NCBI GenBank assembly: GCA_031550725.1 | Contig: JAVBOH010000002.1 | Location: forward strand, 1-64,000 | Direction: 5' to 3' | Origin: UBA946 sp031550725 | GTDB taxonomy: Bacteria > Bacillota > Clostridia > Oscillospirales > Ruminococcaceae | Length of the DNA: 64,000 nucleotides | Shown here: positions 1-9,303 of the stretch, piece after piece | How positions within the stretch are numbered: position 1 is the stretch's first letter | Layout of the letters: the number at the start of each line of letters is the position of its first letter | Program-made: the position numbers and the translations under genes | The notes under the pieces: generated by a model | The model's input: only the letters and a program-made list of their open reading frames with translations | The model's database searches: none | Told to the model about the DNA's origin: nothing

Positions 1-302
1 ACAAGGATGTTAGATGCATTGTTATCCCTGCAACTCAGAAAATTTATGTTGAGGCTATGAAAAAGGGCTTGCTTGAAATTTTTATCGAAGCAGGATGTGC
101 AGTTTCAACTCCAACCTGCGGTCCATGCTTAGGCGGGCATATGGGAATACTTGCCAAAGGCGAGCGTGCTGTTGCTACAACAAACAGAAACTTTGTAGGC
201 CGTATGGGACATCCTGAATCAGAAGTTTATTTAGCGTCCCCTGCTGTTGCTGCAGCGTCTGCTGTAACAGGAAAAATCAGCGGCGTTAATGAAGTACTTT
301 AA
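1..302 (+). CDS. leuC: 3-isopropylmalate dehydratase large subunit, C-terminal part
   Basis: The reading frame is open from base 3 and runs off the left edge, so only about the last 99 residues are present. The segment TPTCGPCLGGHMG carries two of the cysteines that hold the 4Fe-4S cluster in the aconitase superfamily. LeuC with LeuD isomerises 2- to 3-isopropylmalate in leucine synthesis in the cytoplasm. The gene ends 20 bases before the start of leuD and leuB follows, so this is a leu operon. An aconitase is excluded mainly by this context. Confidence 0.95.
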   Translation, partial: KDVRCIVIPATQKIYVEAMKKGLLEIFIEAGCAVSTPTCGPCLGGHMGILAKGERAVATTNRNFVGRMGHPESEVYLASPAVAAASAVTGKISGVNEVL

Positions 303-322
303 ACCAGAAAGGAATGTTTACT

Positions 323-811
323 ATGCAAATGAAAGCTTTCGGTACTGTTCATAAATATGGTGATAACGTTGATACTGACGTTATTATTCCTGCAAGATAT
401 CTAAATTCTGCTGACCCAAAAGAGTTGGCAACACACTGCATGGAGGATATTGACGCTGATTTCGTAAAGAATGTTAAGGACGGCGATATTATTGTTGCTG
501 ACATGAACTTTGGCTGCGGCTCATCCCGTGAGCACGCTCCAATCGCAATAAAAGCAAGTGGTATTTCATGTGTTATTGCAAGCACGTTCGCAAGAATTTT
601 TTATAGAAATGCTATCAATACAGCACTCCCTATCCTTGAATGTGATGAAGCAGCAAAGTCAATTCAGAACGGTGATTCTGTTGAGGTTGATTTTGATACA
701 GGCGTTATCACAAACAAAACAAAGAATGAAACTTATCAAGCGCAGCCATTCCCACAGTTTATGAAGGATATCATAAGCGCAGGCGGTTTGCTTAATTCGC
801 TTAAAAAGTAA
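323..811 (+). CDS. leuD: 3-isopropylmalate dehydratase small subunit
   Basis: About 162 residues, the usual length of the short clostridial/archaeal LeuD type. The N-terminal GDNVDTDVIIPARYL and the central NFGCGSSREHAP segment are the swivel-domain signatures of the family. It partners LeuC in the isomerase. An in-frame ATG at 314 sits almost on the GAAAGGA ribosome site (307-313); the ATG at 323 is spaced 9 bases from it and is the better start. Confidence 0.94.
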   Translation: MQMKAFGTVHKYGDNVDTDVIIPARYLNSADPKELATHCMEDIDADFVKNVKDGDIIVADMNFGCGSSREHAPIAIKASGISCVIASTFARIFYRNAINTALPILECDEAAKSIQNGDSVEVDFDTGVITNKTKNETYQAQPFPQFMKDIISAGGLLNSLKK

Positions 812-820
812 ATATTAATG

Positions 821-854
821 TTGTATGAGCGACCGAGGACGGTTGTTCATACGA
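821..854 (+). repeat. 15-bp hairpin between leuD and leuB
   Basis: Two 15-base arms (821-835 and 840-854) pair completely around the loop AGGA if three G-U pairs are allowed. These are proper pairs only in the + strand transcript, which fits an RNA structure inside the leu mRNA. There is no T-tract, so it is not a terminator. It begins TTGTATG like the palindrome at 11651-11690. Confidence 0.6.
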
Positions 855-887
855 TATAAACTCAAAATGAGAAAGGTAACAAAGATT

Positions 888-1970
888 ATGGAAAAGAAAA
901 TAGCTGTTATCAAGGGTGACGGTATTGGTCCTGAAATCGTAACCGAAGCTATAAAAGTTCTTGATAAAGTAGCAGACAAATACAATCACAAATTCACATA
1001 TACAGACGTTTTAATGGGTGGATGTGCAATTGATGCAACTGGTGTTCCGCTGCCGTCTGAAACTGTTGACATATGCTTAAAATCCGACAGCGTTTTGCTA
1101 GGTGCTGTTGGCGGTTCAAAGTGGGATAACCTTGCAGGACATTTACGTCCTGAGGCTGGACTTCTCGGTATTCGTGGCGCATTAAAATTATTTGCAAATA
1201 TCCGTCCTGCAAAGCTTTTAGCACCACTTGCATCGGCTTGTCCTCTTAAAACTGAAATCACCGATGCAGGACTTGACCTTGTTATCGTACGTGAGTTAAT
1301 TGGCGGTGCATATTTTGGCAAAAGAGAAACCTATGTTGATGAAAACGGCGTTAAACACGCATCTGATTCAATGGCATATGCTGATTATGAGGTTGACAGA
1401 ATATGTCGTGTTGCATTTGAAATGGCTAAAAAACGCCGTTCAAAAGTGCATTCAGTTGATAAGGCTAACGTTCTTGATTCATCACGTTTATGGCGTGAGG
1501 TTGCACATAAGGTTGCTGCTGAATACCCTGAAGTTGAATATGCTGACATACTTGTTGACAACTGCGCAATGCAGCTTGTGAGAAACCCTGCACAGTTTGA
1601 CGTTATGGTTACAGAAAATCTTTTCGGAGATATTCTCTCCGATGAAGCATCAATGATTACAGGCTCACTTGGCATGATTCCATCTGCATCATTAGGTGAG
1701 GGTACGCTAGGTCTTTATGAGCCAATTCATGGCTCTGCACCTGACATTGCAGGACAGAATAAGGCTAACCCAATCGCAACAGTTCTTTCAGTTGCTATGA
1801 TGTTACGTTTTTCATTTGATATGTCCGCTGAGGCTGATGATATCGAAAATGCTGTATCCACTGTTCTTGACGAGGGATACCGAACTGGTGATATCATGTC
1901 TGACACTGATGGCTTAACACTTGTTTCATGTACTGAAATGGGTAATCTAATCGCTGCTAAAATCGCATAA
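888..1970 (+). CDS. leuB: 3-isopropylmalate dehydrogenase
   Basis: About 360 residues, normal for LeuB. It oxidatively decarboxylates 3-isopropylmalate with NAD+, the third committed step of leucine synthesis. Visible signatures are KGDGIGPE near the N-terminus, the Lys-containing KVHSVDKANVL segment, and the metal/NAD region DNCAMQLVRNP...FGDILSDEAS. The frame is open upstream from 825, but the ATG at 888 (MEKKIAVIKG) has a GAAAGGT site at 870-876 and matches family N-termini. It is the last gene of the leu operon, followed by a strong terminator. Confidence 0.96.
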   Translation: MEKKIAVIKGDGIGPEIVTEAIKVLDKVADKYNHKFTYTDVLMGGCAIDATGVPLPSETVDICLKSDSVLLGAVGGSKWDNLAGHLRPEAGLLGIRGALKLFANIRPAKLLAPLASACPLKTEITDAGLDLVIVRELIGGAYFGKRETYVDENGVKHASDSMAYADYEVDRICRVAFEMAKKRRSKVHSVDKANVLDSSRLWREVAHKVAAEYPEVEYADILVDNCAMQLVRNPAQFDVMVTENLFGDILSDEASMITGSLGMIPSASLGEGTLGLYEPIHGSAPDIAGQNKANPIATVLSVAMMLRFSFDMSAEADDIENAVSTVLDEGYRTGDIMSDTDGLTLVSCTEMGNLIAAKIA

Positions 1971-1992
1971 AATATAAATATATTTCCCTTTT

Positions 1993-2025
1993 GGGCGCAC
2001 ATTTTAATTGTGCGCCCGCTTTTTG
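1993..2025 (+). terminator. Terminator of the leu operon
   Basis: Perfect 9-bp arms GGGCGCACA / TGTGCGCCC around a 7-base loop, followed by GCTTTTTG. It lies between convergent genes. The arms recur in the palindrome at 11657-11675. Confidence 0.85.
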
Positions 2026-2029
2026 TTCA

Positions 2030-2503
2030 TCACACCACAGTCATTTTTAATCCACGCATAATATCAAGCGCATTTTTTCCTTGTTTGTTATCATCACAAG
2101 CAGTCATACTGCTGTCAATAATTATCTCCGAGTTTTGCGATGCCGCCTGCACAATTACTGCATTTGAAAGCACACACATATTTGAAACAAGTCCGCATAT
2201 TTCAACTTTTTCATAATTTTTATCAGCAATCCAGTTACCTAAGTCAAGACTGCCATATGTGGTTTTATGAAATGTTGCAACCGCTTTTTTTATATAATTT
2301 CCGATATCACCATATAGCTTTTTTTCATCCCCATCCCCTGCCTCATCAAGCGTAAAAGCTATATCATTGTCATCATTAAGATACTCCTCTATTCGTTTTT
2401 CAATACGCTTATTGAGTTTATCGTTTTCATCATCCCCTAAGCTCTCGTCAGCAAATGTATTTTGAAAGTCTACTATGATTAGCAGGTTCTTTTTTTTATC
2501 CAT
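2030..2503 (-). CDS. Cysteine hydrolase, isochorismatase superfamily
   Basis: 157 residues, somewhat shorter than the usual 180-200. The three catalytic positions of the superfamily are visible: Asp12 in IIVDFQNTF, Lys80 in FHKTTYGS and Cys110 in GLVSNMCV. Members hydrolyse nicotinamide, isochorismate, carbamoyl compounds or similar amides; the substrate cannot be told from sequence. Cytoplasmic, no signal peptide. It is a single gene, divergent from the ABC-F operon. Confidence 0.8.
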   Translation of the reverse strand: MDKKKNLLIIVDFQNTFADESLGDDENDKLNKRIEKRIEEYLNDDNDIAFTLDEAGDGDEKKLYGDIGNYIKKAVATFHKTTYGSLDLGNWIADKNYEKVEICGLVSNMCVLSNAVIVQAASQNSEIIIDSSMTACDDNKQGKNALDIMRGLKMTVV

Positions 2504-2599
2504 TTTATTGTACCATCCTTTTATTTTATGATTATTTTGTTCTGTATATCTATAAAAATTCGTTATAGTAAATTATACTTATAAATGTTCATAAGCAGC

Positions 2600-2621
2600 G
2601 GACGACCACACAGGGTCACCC
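2600..2621 (-). repeat. Short imperfect palindrome upstream of the ABC-F gene
   Basis: Read on the minus strand, GGGTGACC (2614-2621) pairs with GGTCGTCC (2600-2607) with two G-U pairs. It sits just upstream of the -35 box of the ABC-F promoter and looks like a decayed member of the GGGCG-type palindromes at 1993 and 11657. Confidence 0.4.
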
Positions 2622-2625
2622 CTAC

Positions 2626-2654
2626 TTGAATTGTACACAAATTTATGGTATAAT
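2626..2654 (+). promoter_or_regulatory. Sigma-A promoter of the ABC-F / ANT(6) operon
   Basis: TTGAAT (2626-2631), 17-base spacer, TATAAT (2649-2654), about 30 bases ahead of the ABC-F start codon. Confidence 0.75.
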
Positions 2655-2685
2655 TAACGTAATTTTATTATGGGAGATTATTTTT

Positions 2686-4239
2686 ATGAGCATACTTAAT
2701 GTTGAACACGTTACACATGGTTTTGGGGCAAGACAAATTCTTGATGATGCTTCATTCAGACTGTTAAAAGGCGAACACGTTGGACTTGTCGGTGCAAACG
2801 GCGAGGGTAAGTCCACATTTTTGAATATAATCACAGGCAAGCTTATGCCGGATGAAGGTAAGGTTGAGTGGTGCAGACATATCACAACAGGCTATCTTGA
2901 CCAGTATAGCTCTTTAGAAAATGGCAAGACAATTCAGGATGTTCTTCGTGAGGCTTTTTCTCATTTAACTGACCTTGAAAAAGAAATGCTTGATGCTTAT
3001 GAAAAAATGGGGGACTGCACAGAGGATGAAATGAACATACTTATGGAGGATGTCGGCGAAATTCAGGATATCCTTGATTACAGCGGTTATTATACAATCG
3101 ACAGCCGTATTTCCGAATATGCGAATGGATTAGGACTTGGTGAAATCGGTCTTGACAGAGATGTTACCGAGCTTTCAGGCGGTCAGCGTGCAAAAGTTTT
3201 GCTTGCAAAAGTTTTGCTTGAAAATCCTATGATATTAATTCTGGACGAGCCTACAAACTTTCTTGACGAAAACCATATTGCATGGCTTAAAAACTTCCTG
3301 CAGAATTACGAAAATGCATTCATACTCGTTTCACATGATATACCGTTTCTTAATGATGTTGTCAATGTCATTTATCATGTTGAAAATGCTGTGCTTACAA
3401 GATATTCTGGTGATTACAACGACTTTATGCGTATGTATGAGCTGAAAAAGCGTCAGGTTGAGCAGGCGTTTGAAAAACAACAGAAGGAAATCGCAAATCT
3501 AAAGGATTTTGTTGCACGAAACAAAGCTAATGTTGCAACTGCAAATATGGCGAAATCACGTCAGAAAAAGCTTGACAGCATGGATGTTATCGAGCTTGCA
3601 AGAGAAAAGCCAAAGCCATCATTTTCATTCAAGCCCGACCGTACCCCTGGACGTATCGTTATTGAGTGTAATGACCTTATTTTAGGCTATGACGAGCCGT
3701 TAACTCGACCTGTTTCATTAAAGCTTGAAGCTAATCAAAAGATAGCTATTCGTGGTGTAAATGGACTTGGTAAATCAACATTTTTAAAAACTTTACTAAG
3801 GATTATTAAGCCTGTTTCAGGTACAGTTGAGCATGACCAGTTTGTTAGTATCGGTTATTTTGAGCAGGAGGAGGCTGAATCAAGCAAGACTGCTCTTGAA
3901 ACAATTTGGGAGGAGTTTCCTGCCATGACAAATGCCGAGGTGCGTGCTGCTTTGGCTAGATGCGGACTTACAACTGAGCATATAACATCACAAATGCGTG
4001 TTTTATCAGGCGGTGAAAATGCTAAAGTACGTCTTTGCAGACTTATGCTGCAAAGTATAAATCTGCTTGTATTAGATGAGCCAACAAACCATCTTGATGT
4101 CGACGCAAAGGACGAGCTTAAACGTGCAATAAAAGAATTCAAGGGTACAGTTTTGCTTGTCAGCCATGAGCCAGAATTTTATAATGATATTGCAACAGAG
4201 GTTTGGAGCTTAGAGGACTGGACTACTAAAATTGTGTAA
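2686..4239 (+). CDS. ABC-F family ATPase (YfmM-like)
   Basis: 517 residues with two ABC ATPase domains and no membrane segment, the hallmark of ABC-F ribosome-associated ATPases. Domain 1: Walker A GANGEGKST (36-44), LSGGQ near 163, Walker B LILDEPTNFLDE. Domain 2: Walker A GVNGLGKST near 357, LSGGE near 440, LLVLDEPTNHLD. A charged linker near residues 250-330 is the P-site tRNA interaction motif region. The N-terminus recalls Bacillus YfmM as I remember it. Start at ATG 2686 with GGGAG 9 bases upstream. Family roles are rescue of stalled ribosomes or antibiotic protection; which one applies is not visible. First gene of an operon with an aminoglycoside adenylyltransferase-like gene. Confidence 0.9.
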   Translation: MSILNVEHVTHGFGARQILDDASFRLLKGEHVGLVGANGEGKSTFLNIITGKLMPDEGKVEWCRHITTGYLDQYSSLENGKTIQDVLREAFSHLTDLEKEMLDAYEKMGDCTEDEMNILMEDVGEIQDILDYSGYYTIDSRISEYANGLGLGEIGLDRDVTELSGGQRAKVLLAKVLLENPMILILDEPTNFLDENHIAWLKNFLQNYENAFILVSHDIPFLNDVVNVIYHVENAVLTRYSGDYNDFMRMYELKKRQVEQAFEKQQKEIANLKDFVARNKANVATANMAKSRQKKLDSMDVIELAREKPKPSFSFKPDRTPGRIVIECNDLILGYDEPLTRPVSLKLEANQKIAIRGVNGLGKSTFLKTLLRIIKPVSGTVEHDQFVSIGYFEQEEAESSKTALETIWEEFPAMTNAEVRAALARCGLTTEHITSQMRVLSGGENAKVRLCRLMLQSINLLVLDEPTNHLDVDAKDELKRAIKEFKGTVLLVSHEPEFYNDIATEVWSLEDWTTKIV

Positions 4240-4263
4240 GCATATATTTTGGAGGGTTATTTA

Positions 4264-5121
4264 ATGCGTACCGAAAAGGAAATGATTGATTTAATCTTAA
4301 GCACTGCTTTAAATGATGAACGTATCCGTGCTGTCATTATGGTTGGTTCTCGTGCAAATCCCGAGTGCCCAAAGGATAAATATCAAGACTATGATATAGG
4401 CTTTTATGTTCATGATACTGCGCCTTTTTATGATAATACAGAGTGGATTGAAACGAACTTTGGTAAACCGTCTTTAATGCAAAAACCTGAATCGCTCACT
4501 ACAATGGAACGTGATGATGACGGACATTTTACATGGCTAATGGTTTTTCCTGACGGCAATCGCATAGATTTGACTATAATCACAGGTGTATATGCTGATG
4601 ATGGCGAGCCTGCAATAGTTTTACTTGATAAGGACGGAACATTACCTAAAATTCAAGTTGATGAACATTATTTCAGTATTAAAAAGCCATCAGAAGAGCG
4701 GTATTCAGATGTATGCAATGAATTTTGGTGGTGCTTAAATAACGTAGTTAAAGGGATTGCACGTGATGAAATTCCTTACGCAATGGAAATGTTCAATCTT
4801 ATCGTACGTGATATGCTGAATAATATGGTAAACTGGTATATCGGTATTCATCATGATTTTTCAGTATCTTCAGGAAAGATGGGTAAGTATTTTAAGAGAT
4901 ATCTTTCATCTGATATTTATGAAATGTATCTGAAAACTTATTCTGACGCAAGCCCTAATAATATATGGAGTTCTGTTTATAAAGCCTGTGATTTGTTTCA
5001 TATGCTAGCTATCAAAGTTGCCGATGAATTCAAATTTTCATATAACTATGAAGAAGAAAACGGCTTGAGAGCATATATAGATTTTGTTAGAAATGATATG
5101 AAAAGGAGTAAAAATGAATAA
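4264..5121 (+). CDS. Aminoglycoside 6-adenylyltransferase-like (ANT(6)/AadE family)
   Basis: 285 residues; the family is about 285-300. The nucleotidyltransferase signature G28-S29...D42-x-D44 is intact (GSRANP then QDYDIGF), and RIDLTII supplies the probable third acidic residue. Family members transfer AMP from ATP to the 6-OH of streptomycin; many chromosomal homologues are untested. GGAGG at 4251-4255 places the start at ATG 4264, 24 bases after the ABC-F gene. The end overlaps the next gene by 8 bases, so the three genes are co-transcribed. The chromosomal setting and matching base composition suggest a resident gene rather than a recent acquisition. Confidence 0.82.
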   Translation: MRTEKEMIDLILSTALNDERIRAVIMVGSRANPECPKDKYQDYDIGFYVHDTAPFYDNTEWIETNFGKPSLMQKPESLTTMERDDDGHFTWLMVFPDGNRIDLTIITGVYADDGEPAIVLLDKDGTLPKIQVDEHYFSIKKPSEERYSDVCNEFWWCLNNVVKGIARDEIPYAMEMFNLIVRDMLNNMVNWYIGIHHDFSVSSGKMGKYFKRYLSSDIYEMYLKTYSDASPNNIWSSVYKACDLFHMLAIKVADEFKFSYNYEEENGLRAYIDFVRNDMKRSKNE

Positions 5122-5659
5122 GATAAAACTTGAAAACCGTCCTGTCGGACCATTTCCTGCAATGATTGTCGGATCAATAGTTGATAACAAGCCAACATAT
5201 ACAACAGTTGGAGCAGGCGGATGTGCCTGTCTTGAGCCTGTTTTATGCGTATCGCTAAAGGACACTCACTATATTACCTCGGGAATTGAGCAGTCAGGAT
5301 TTTTCAGCGTAAATATTCCTGCCACTGATTTGGTTATAAAGATGGATTACTGCGGAATGTTCACAGGTCACACCACCGATAAATCTGAGCTTTTCAAAGC
5401 TTTTTATGACACAGCAGGAACTGCACCGATGATAGAAGAATGCACATTAAATTTCTTATGCAAGGTATGCGATAAAAAAGAAATTCGTGGATTTACCATG
5501 TTTTACGGTGATGTCATTGCTGTTTATATCAACGAGGACTGCCTTACTGACGGCGTTCCTGACCCTGTTAAAGTTGACCCTATTATCATGATGGCAAACA
5601 ATTATTGCAGTATTGATGATGTTATAGGAAAGGTTTTCTGCGAAGGCAAAAAGTTATAA
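5114..5659 (+). CDS. Flavin reductase-like (flavoredoxin) domain protein
   Basis: 181 residues. The N-terminal PVGPFPAMIVGS..., central SLKDTHYITSGIEQSGFFSVNIP and later FTGHTTDKSELF match the FMN-binding split-barrel flavin reductase/flavoredoxin family common in anaerobes. It probably binds FMN and takes part in a cytoplasmic electron-transfer or detoxification reaction; partner unknown. AAAAGGAG lies 5 bases ahead of the ATG, inside the end of the preceding gene, implying translational coupling. Confidence 0.82.
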   Translation: MNKIKLENRPVGPFPAMIVGSIVDNKPTYTTVGAGGCACLEPVLCVSLKDTHYITSGIEQSGFFSVNIPATDLVIKMDYCGMFTGHTTDKSELFKAFYDTAGTAPMIEECTLNFLCKVCDKKEIRGFTMFYGDVIAVYINEDCLTDGVPDPVKVDPIIMMANNYCSIDDVIGKVFCEGKKL

Positions 5660-5675
5660 TTTAATATAATAACAT

Positions 5676-5701
5676 GGGACGTTCTTTTTATAGAACGTCC
5701 C
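5676..5701. repeat. 9-bp perfect hairpin, no T-tract
   Basis: GGGACGTTC / GAACGTCCC around an 8-base loop, between the flavin-reductase gene and the radical SAM gene. It is followed by AAAATAAAT on the + strand, so it is not a classical terminator; it may stabilise the 3' end of the upstream mRNA. Confidence 0.5.
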
Positions 5702-5727
5702 AAAATAAATGATTGTGGTGATATAAA

Positions 5728-6615
5728 TTGAACTTGAACGCTTGCACATTATGCCCACGAAAATGCGGTGCTAATAGAAATACAAGTATCGGATACTGCG
5801 GTGCAGGGCAAAATATACGTGTTGCAAAAGCATATCTGCATATGTGGGAGGAGCCATGTATTTCTGGTAGAAATGGCTCTGGTACAATCTTTTTTTCGGG
5901 ATGTACATTAAAATGTTGTTTTTGTCAGAACTATAAAATATCGTCAGAAAATTTGGGACAAGATATATCTGTTGACAGACTTGCAGAGATAATGCTTGAG
6001 CTGCAAAGTCAAAATGCACACAACATAAATCTTGTCAATCCAACACATTATGTAACACAAATTATTGAGGCACTCGATAAAATTAAGGGCAAACTTCATA
6101 TCCCAGTTGTATATAATTCAGGTGGATATGAAAATGTCGAAACACTTAAAATGCTCAAGGGTTATGTTCAGATTTATATGCCTGATTTTAAATATGCCGA
6201 CAATAAAATTGCTGAAAAATATTCATGTGCAAGTGATTATTTCGAAGTTTGTAAATCTGCTATAAAAGAGATGTATCGTCAGGTTGGTGTACCTGAATAT
6301 GATGATAACGACATACTCCAAAGTGGACTTATTGTAAGGCATTTGACATTGCCAACGCATCGTCATGACAGCATAAAAGTGCTTGATACACTGTCAAAAA
6401 CACTGCCACAGGATGCATTTTTATTAAGTTTAATGAGCCAGTATACGCCATTTTATAAAGCTAATGAGTATAAGGAAATTTCACGCTGTGTATCAACATT
6501 TGAATATAATTTTGTAGCTGATTATGCTATAAAATTAGGTTTATTGGGCTTTATGCAGGAGCGGTCATCAGCAAAGGAAGAATACACACCGAATTTTGAT
6601 TTACATGGTATTTGA
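5728..6615 (+). CDS. PflX-type radical SAM protein
   Basis: 295 residues. The radical SAM motif is Cys59-x3-Cys63-x2-Cys66 (SGCTLKCCFCQN). An N-terminal cysteine set, CTLCPRKCGANR and GYCGA, is typical of the COG1313 'PflX' group related to pyruvate formate-lyase activating enzyme. The true substrate of this group is not established, so activation of a glycyl-radical enzyme is only a possibility. The start is TTG at 5728 (or TTG 5734), because a stop lies just upstream in frame and GGTG precedes it by 7 bases. The gene stands alone between hairpins. Confidence 0.82.
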   Translation: MNLNACTLCPRKCGANRNTSIGYCGAGQNIRVAKAYLHMWEEPCISGRNGSGTIFFSGCTLKCCFCQNYKISSENLGQDISVDRLAEIMLELQSQNAHNINLVNPTHYVTQIIEALDKIKGKLHIPVVYNSGGYENVETLKMLKGYVQIYMPDFKYADNKIAEKYSCASDYFEVCKSAIKEMYRQVGVPEYDDNDILQSGLIVRHLTLPTHRHDSIKVLDTLSKTLPQDAFLLSLMSQYTPFYKANEYKEISRCVSTFEYNFVADYAIKLGLLGFMQERSSAKEEYTPNFDLHGI

Positions 6616-6617
6616 AT

Positions 6618-6653
6618 ATAAAAAAACAAGGACGCACAAAAAAATGTGTGTCC
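6618..6653. terminator. Bidirectional terminator between convergent genes
   Basis: Arms GGACGCACA (6630-6638) and TGTGTGTCC (6645-6653). On the minus strand it is followed by TTGTTTTTTTAT, a strong terminator for the transglutaminase operon. The + side tail TCAAAATTTTT is weaker. Confidence 0.75.
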
Positions 6654-6662
6654 TCAAAATTT

Positions 6663-9269
6663 TTATAGCATACAAAGAATAAATTTTATATACAGCTTTT
6701 TGAAATTACTCGATGAATTATAATACCTCTTAACCGAAGTCTGCAAAGTCTGATACATCTCCTTAACTTCATCACGTGAAAGAGGACTTTCATCAAACTT
6801 CGCCTTTAGTGCTGAATTTATAACAGTTTCAGCGACACCATCAGACAAATACAAAGATGAATCAGATAGCTTTTCGATATAATCGCTATATGACAAATTC
6901 TTCATTGGTGTGATTTTTAAAAGCAGCAAAAACTTATTAAACTTACGGTATATACACTCCGCTGCAAAATCATAATCATCTGTATGCATAACATTCCTGC
7001 GATATTTTTTTATGATATAAACACGTCTGAACAGTATCGCAGCAAAAATTAATATAGAAGACAATATCACCCATAAAATGACCTTTAATACCGTTAAAAA
7101 GCTTGAGGTTGCATTATCCTCTAGTATAATCTCCTCGGGAATATTATCCTCCTCTGCGATAGTAGTTTCATCTGTTAATTCAGTTGTTGTCTGGGTTGAC
7201 GTTACAGCACTTTGTTCGGTTGGTGATGTTACTGTAACTGTTGTTTGAGCAGGAGCAGGATTAATAGCTTCACTTGCAGACGTATCTATTGAATATATCG
7301 ACTCAAATTCAGACAGCTCCGAGCTTATATCAAACTCAGCCTCTGAAATTTCTGTTACAGTTTCGGAAGTAAATGCTGTCTGAACATTTCCATACCCCGA
7401 GGTTACCTCCAAAGGATACCAACCAAAGCCATTGATATAAACTTCAATCCATGCATGACCTCTTGCATCGGTGATTTCAACAGTTTCGGTTGCACCAGTC
7501 GTTGTGCTTTTCGAAAAATCAAGGTCAGTAACAATATATCCTTCTACATAACGTGCAGGAATACCAGCATATCTGCACAAAAGCACAGCAGATGATGCAA
7601 AATGTGAGCATGAACCACGTTTACTTTCAAGCAGGAAATAATCAACAAAATCCTTGCCGTCAGGCAGTTTACCAGCCTTTAGGTCATATTCGCAATTATC
7701 CCTAAGCCACTTTTTTATATAATAAAGCTTGCGGCTGAAAATCGTTTCAGCAGTAACAGTGCTTTTTCCGACATTTCCATCCTCTGCTGATATAAATGTA
7801 TAATACTGCTCATTAAAAACGACATCAGGTGCTTTAAAATTTTCAGGCAGTGTCATATAATTCTCATTGACAAAATTTCTGTATAAAAGCTCGTCCTCAG
7901 CAAGTGTTTTAGACGGTACATTCCAACGTGTCGAAAGTATCATTTTATAACCATAATAATCATTTGGGTCATAAAATTGTCCGACATAATTAAGCGTCGA
8001 TAGGCCCCCTGCAAAATGATTAAAATTTTGAATATCATATGATGAAACCGACTTTGAAACAAGGTTATAAGGCATATATAAATAATCCTTGCTCGCACTC
8101 ACATTCTTTACCGAAAAGCTATATTTCGGCACTAGCGACCTATCAATATAACTCAAATTTTTACCATCTAAAAGCAAAACATTAAGGTTATCCAACTGAA
8201 AATTTTCAGTTATATTCTGGAGCTGCTTATACTTTGCATTTGGCAATGAAATCCAGCTATTACCTGTATAAACCTCACCAACAAACCCACGCAGATACGT
8301 ACTTTTCCTGCTTCGTGGCAATGTAACCTGAAGAACAGTCTTGTTTTTGAACGAAATATCCCCGTTTTTACCAAGCTTGCCATGATTAATAGCACCAGAA
8401 TTTGCAGTACGCACCGCACTAAGTGACGTTATATCTTCAATAACATCGCTGACAGTATTATTTTCAACATAATTGCTGACAGAGCTTTTGAAGTTATCAA
8501 CACTTTCAGGACGCTCAAAACCACTTATTTTCACATATAAAATTGCAGCGATAAAGCAAATAAGCATTATAATAGCAGCTGCTAGTCCACATTGCGCAGA
8601 CGCTCTTTTATATGGCTTGTTATTCGCCCTGTCAGGAATGCTGACATCAAGTGCAATGACAGAAGTCCAGCAGATAATTAATGCGATAAACGCAGCATAA
8701 TTCGGTACAAATCCATAGTAAAGACATAATTCCAGAACAGGTGCAGACACAAGTAAAACAGCAGGTAAATTTCGCTTATTAATGCCATATGAAATTACAA
8801 ACGCAATTAAAAATACAGCTAAAACAAGAAAAATATTTGTGTCACGATATGCATTTTCAGGGTTAATAAGCTCCATAAAAACCGTGTCACGATATTTATT
8901 TCGAGCCTGTGATAGATAAATATTAATAATATAAAAAATACCGGCGCAGATATTGTTTCGGTAGATAAAAACACATCCAAGGTAAAATATAGAAACAACA
9001 AGCACTGTAATCTGTGAATGTATCTTTTTTATGCTGAATATAACGTTTGTTATTAATGAAAACAATACCGATAAGAAAATCAGTAGCACCATATTATAGC
9101 TTACCATTATACATGATAAAAAGCTGAATACCGTGCCAAAAACACCTGCAAAAATCAAAAGCTGGTGTATAATAAAAATCAGAACTTTATTATTCTTTTT
9201 CGAGTCAACATAAAGACTAGCCTCAACAAATAAATTTTGCGAGGCATTATTTTTTGCTTTTAAAACCAT
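6663..9269 (-). CDS. Membrane transglutaminase-like protein (TgpA family)
   Basis: 868 residues. Roughly residues 1-250 form a bundle of membrane helices, followed by a large extracytoplasmic region with a transglutaminase core. The catalytic Cys is in RGSCSHFASSAVLLCRYAG (about 552) and the His in DARGHAWIEVY (about 605). At the third triad position there is Glu (GWYPLEVTSGYG) rather than Asp, as in many relatives. A Thr/Glu-rich linker (about 690-730), one more helix and a cytoplasmic tail complete the DUF3488-TGc-DUF4129 layout. It is the last gene of a MoxR-DUF58-TgpA operon, a widely conserved trio of unclear cell-envelope function. Confidence 0.85.
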   Translation of the reverse strand: MVLKAKNNASQNLFVEASLYVDSKKNNKVLIFIIHQLLIFAGVFGTVFSFLSCIMVSYNMVLLIFLSVLFSLITNVIFSIKKIHSQITVLVVSIFYLGCVFIYRNNICAGIFYIINIYLSQARNKYRDTVFMELINPENAYRDTNIFLVLAVFLIAFVISYGINKRNLPAVLLVSAPVLELCLYYGFVPNYAAFIALIICWTSVIALDVSIPDRANNKPYKRASAQCGLAAAIIMLICFIAAILYVKISGFERPESVDNFKSSVSNYVENNTVSDVIEDITSLSAVRTANSGAINHGKLGKNGDISFKNKTVLQVTLPRSRKSTYLRGFVGEVYTGNSWISLPNAKYKQLQNITENFQLDNLNVLLLDGKNLSYIDRSLVPKYSFSVKNVSASKDYLYMPYNLVSKSVSSYDIQNFNHFAGGLSTLNYVGQFYDPNDYYGYKMILSTRWNVPSKTLAEDELLYRNFVNENYMTLPENFKAPDVVFNEQYYTFISAEDGNVGKSTVTAETIFSRKLYYIKKWLRDNCEYDLKAGKLPDGKDFVDYFLLESKRGSCSHFASSAVLLCRYAGIPARYVEGYIVTDLDFSKSTTTGATETVEITDARGHAWIEVYINGFGWYPLEVTSGYGNVQTAFTSETVTEISEAEFDISSELSEFESIYSIDTSASEAINPAPAQTTVTVTSPTEQSAVTSTQTTTELTDETTIAEEDNIPEEIILEDNATSSFLTVLKVILWVILSSILIFAAILFRRVYIIKKYRRNVMHTDDYDFAAECIYRKFNKFLLLLKITPMKNLSYSDYIEKLSDSSLYLSDGVAETVINSALKAKFDESPLSRDEVKEMYQTLQTSVKRYYNSSSNFKKLYIKFILCML

Positions 9270-9303
9270 TTTAAATATCTATGCCCTCCAAAATTTAAAC
9301 TTG

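Noticed and set aside
5676..5701. Terminator after the flavin-reductase gene
   Set aside because: The hairpin is perfect but no T-tract follows on either strand, so it is listed only as a hairpin.
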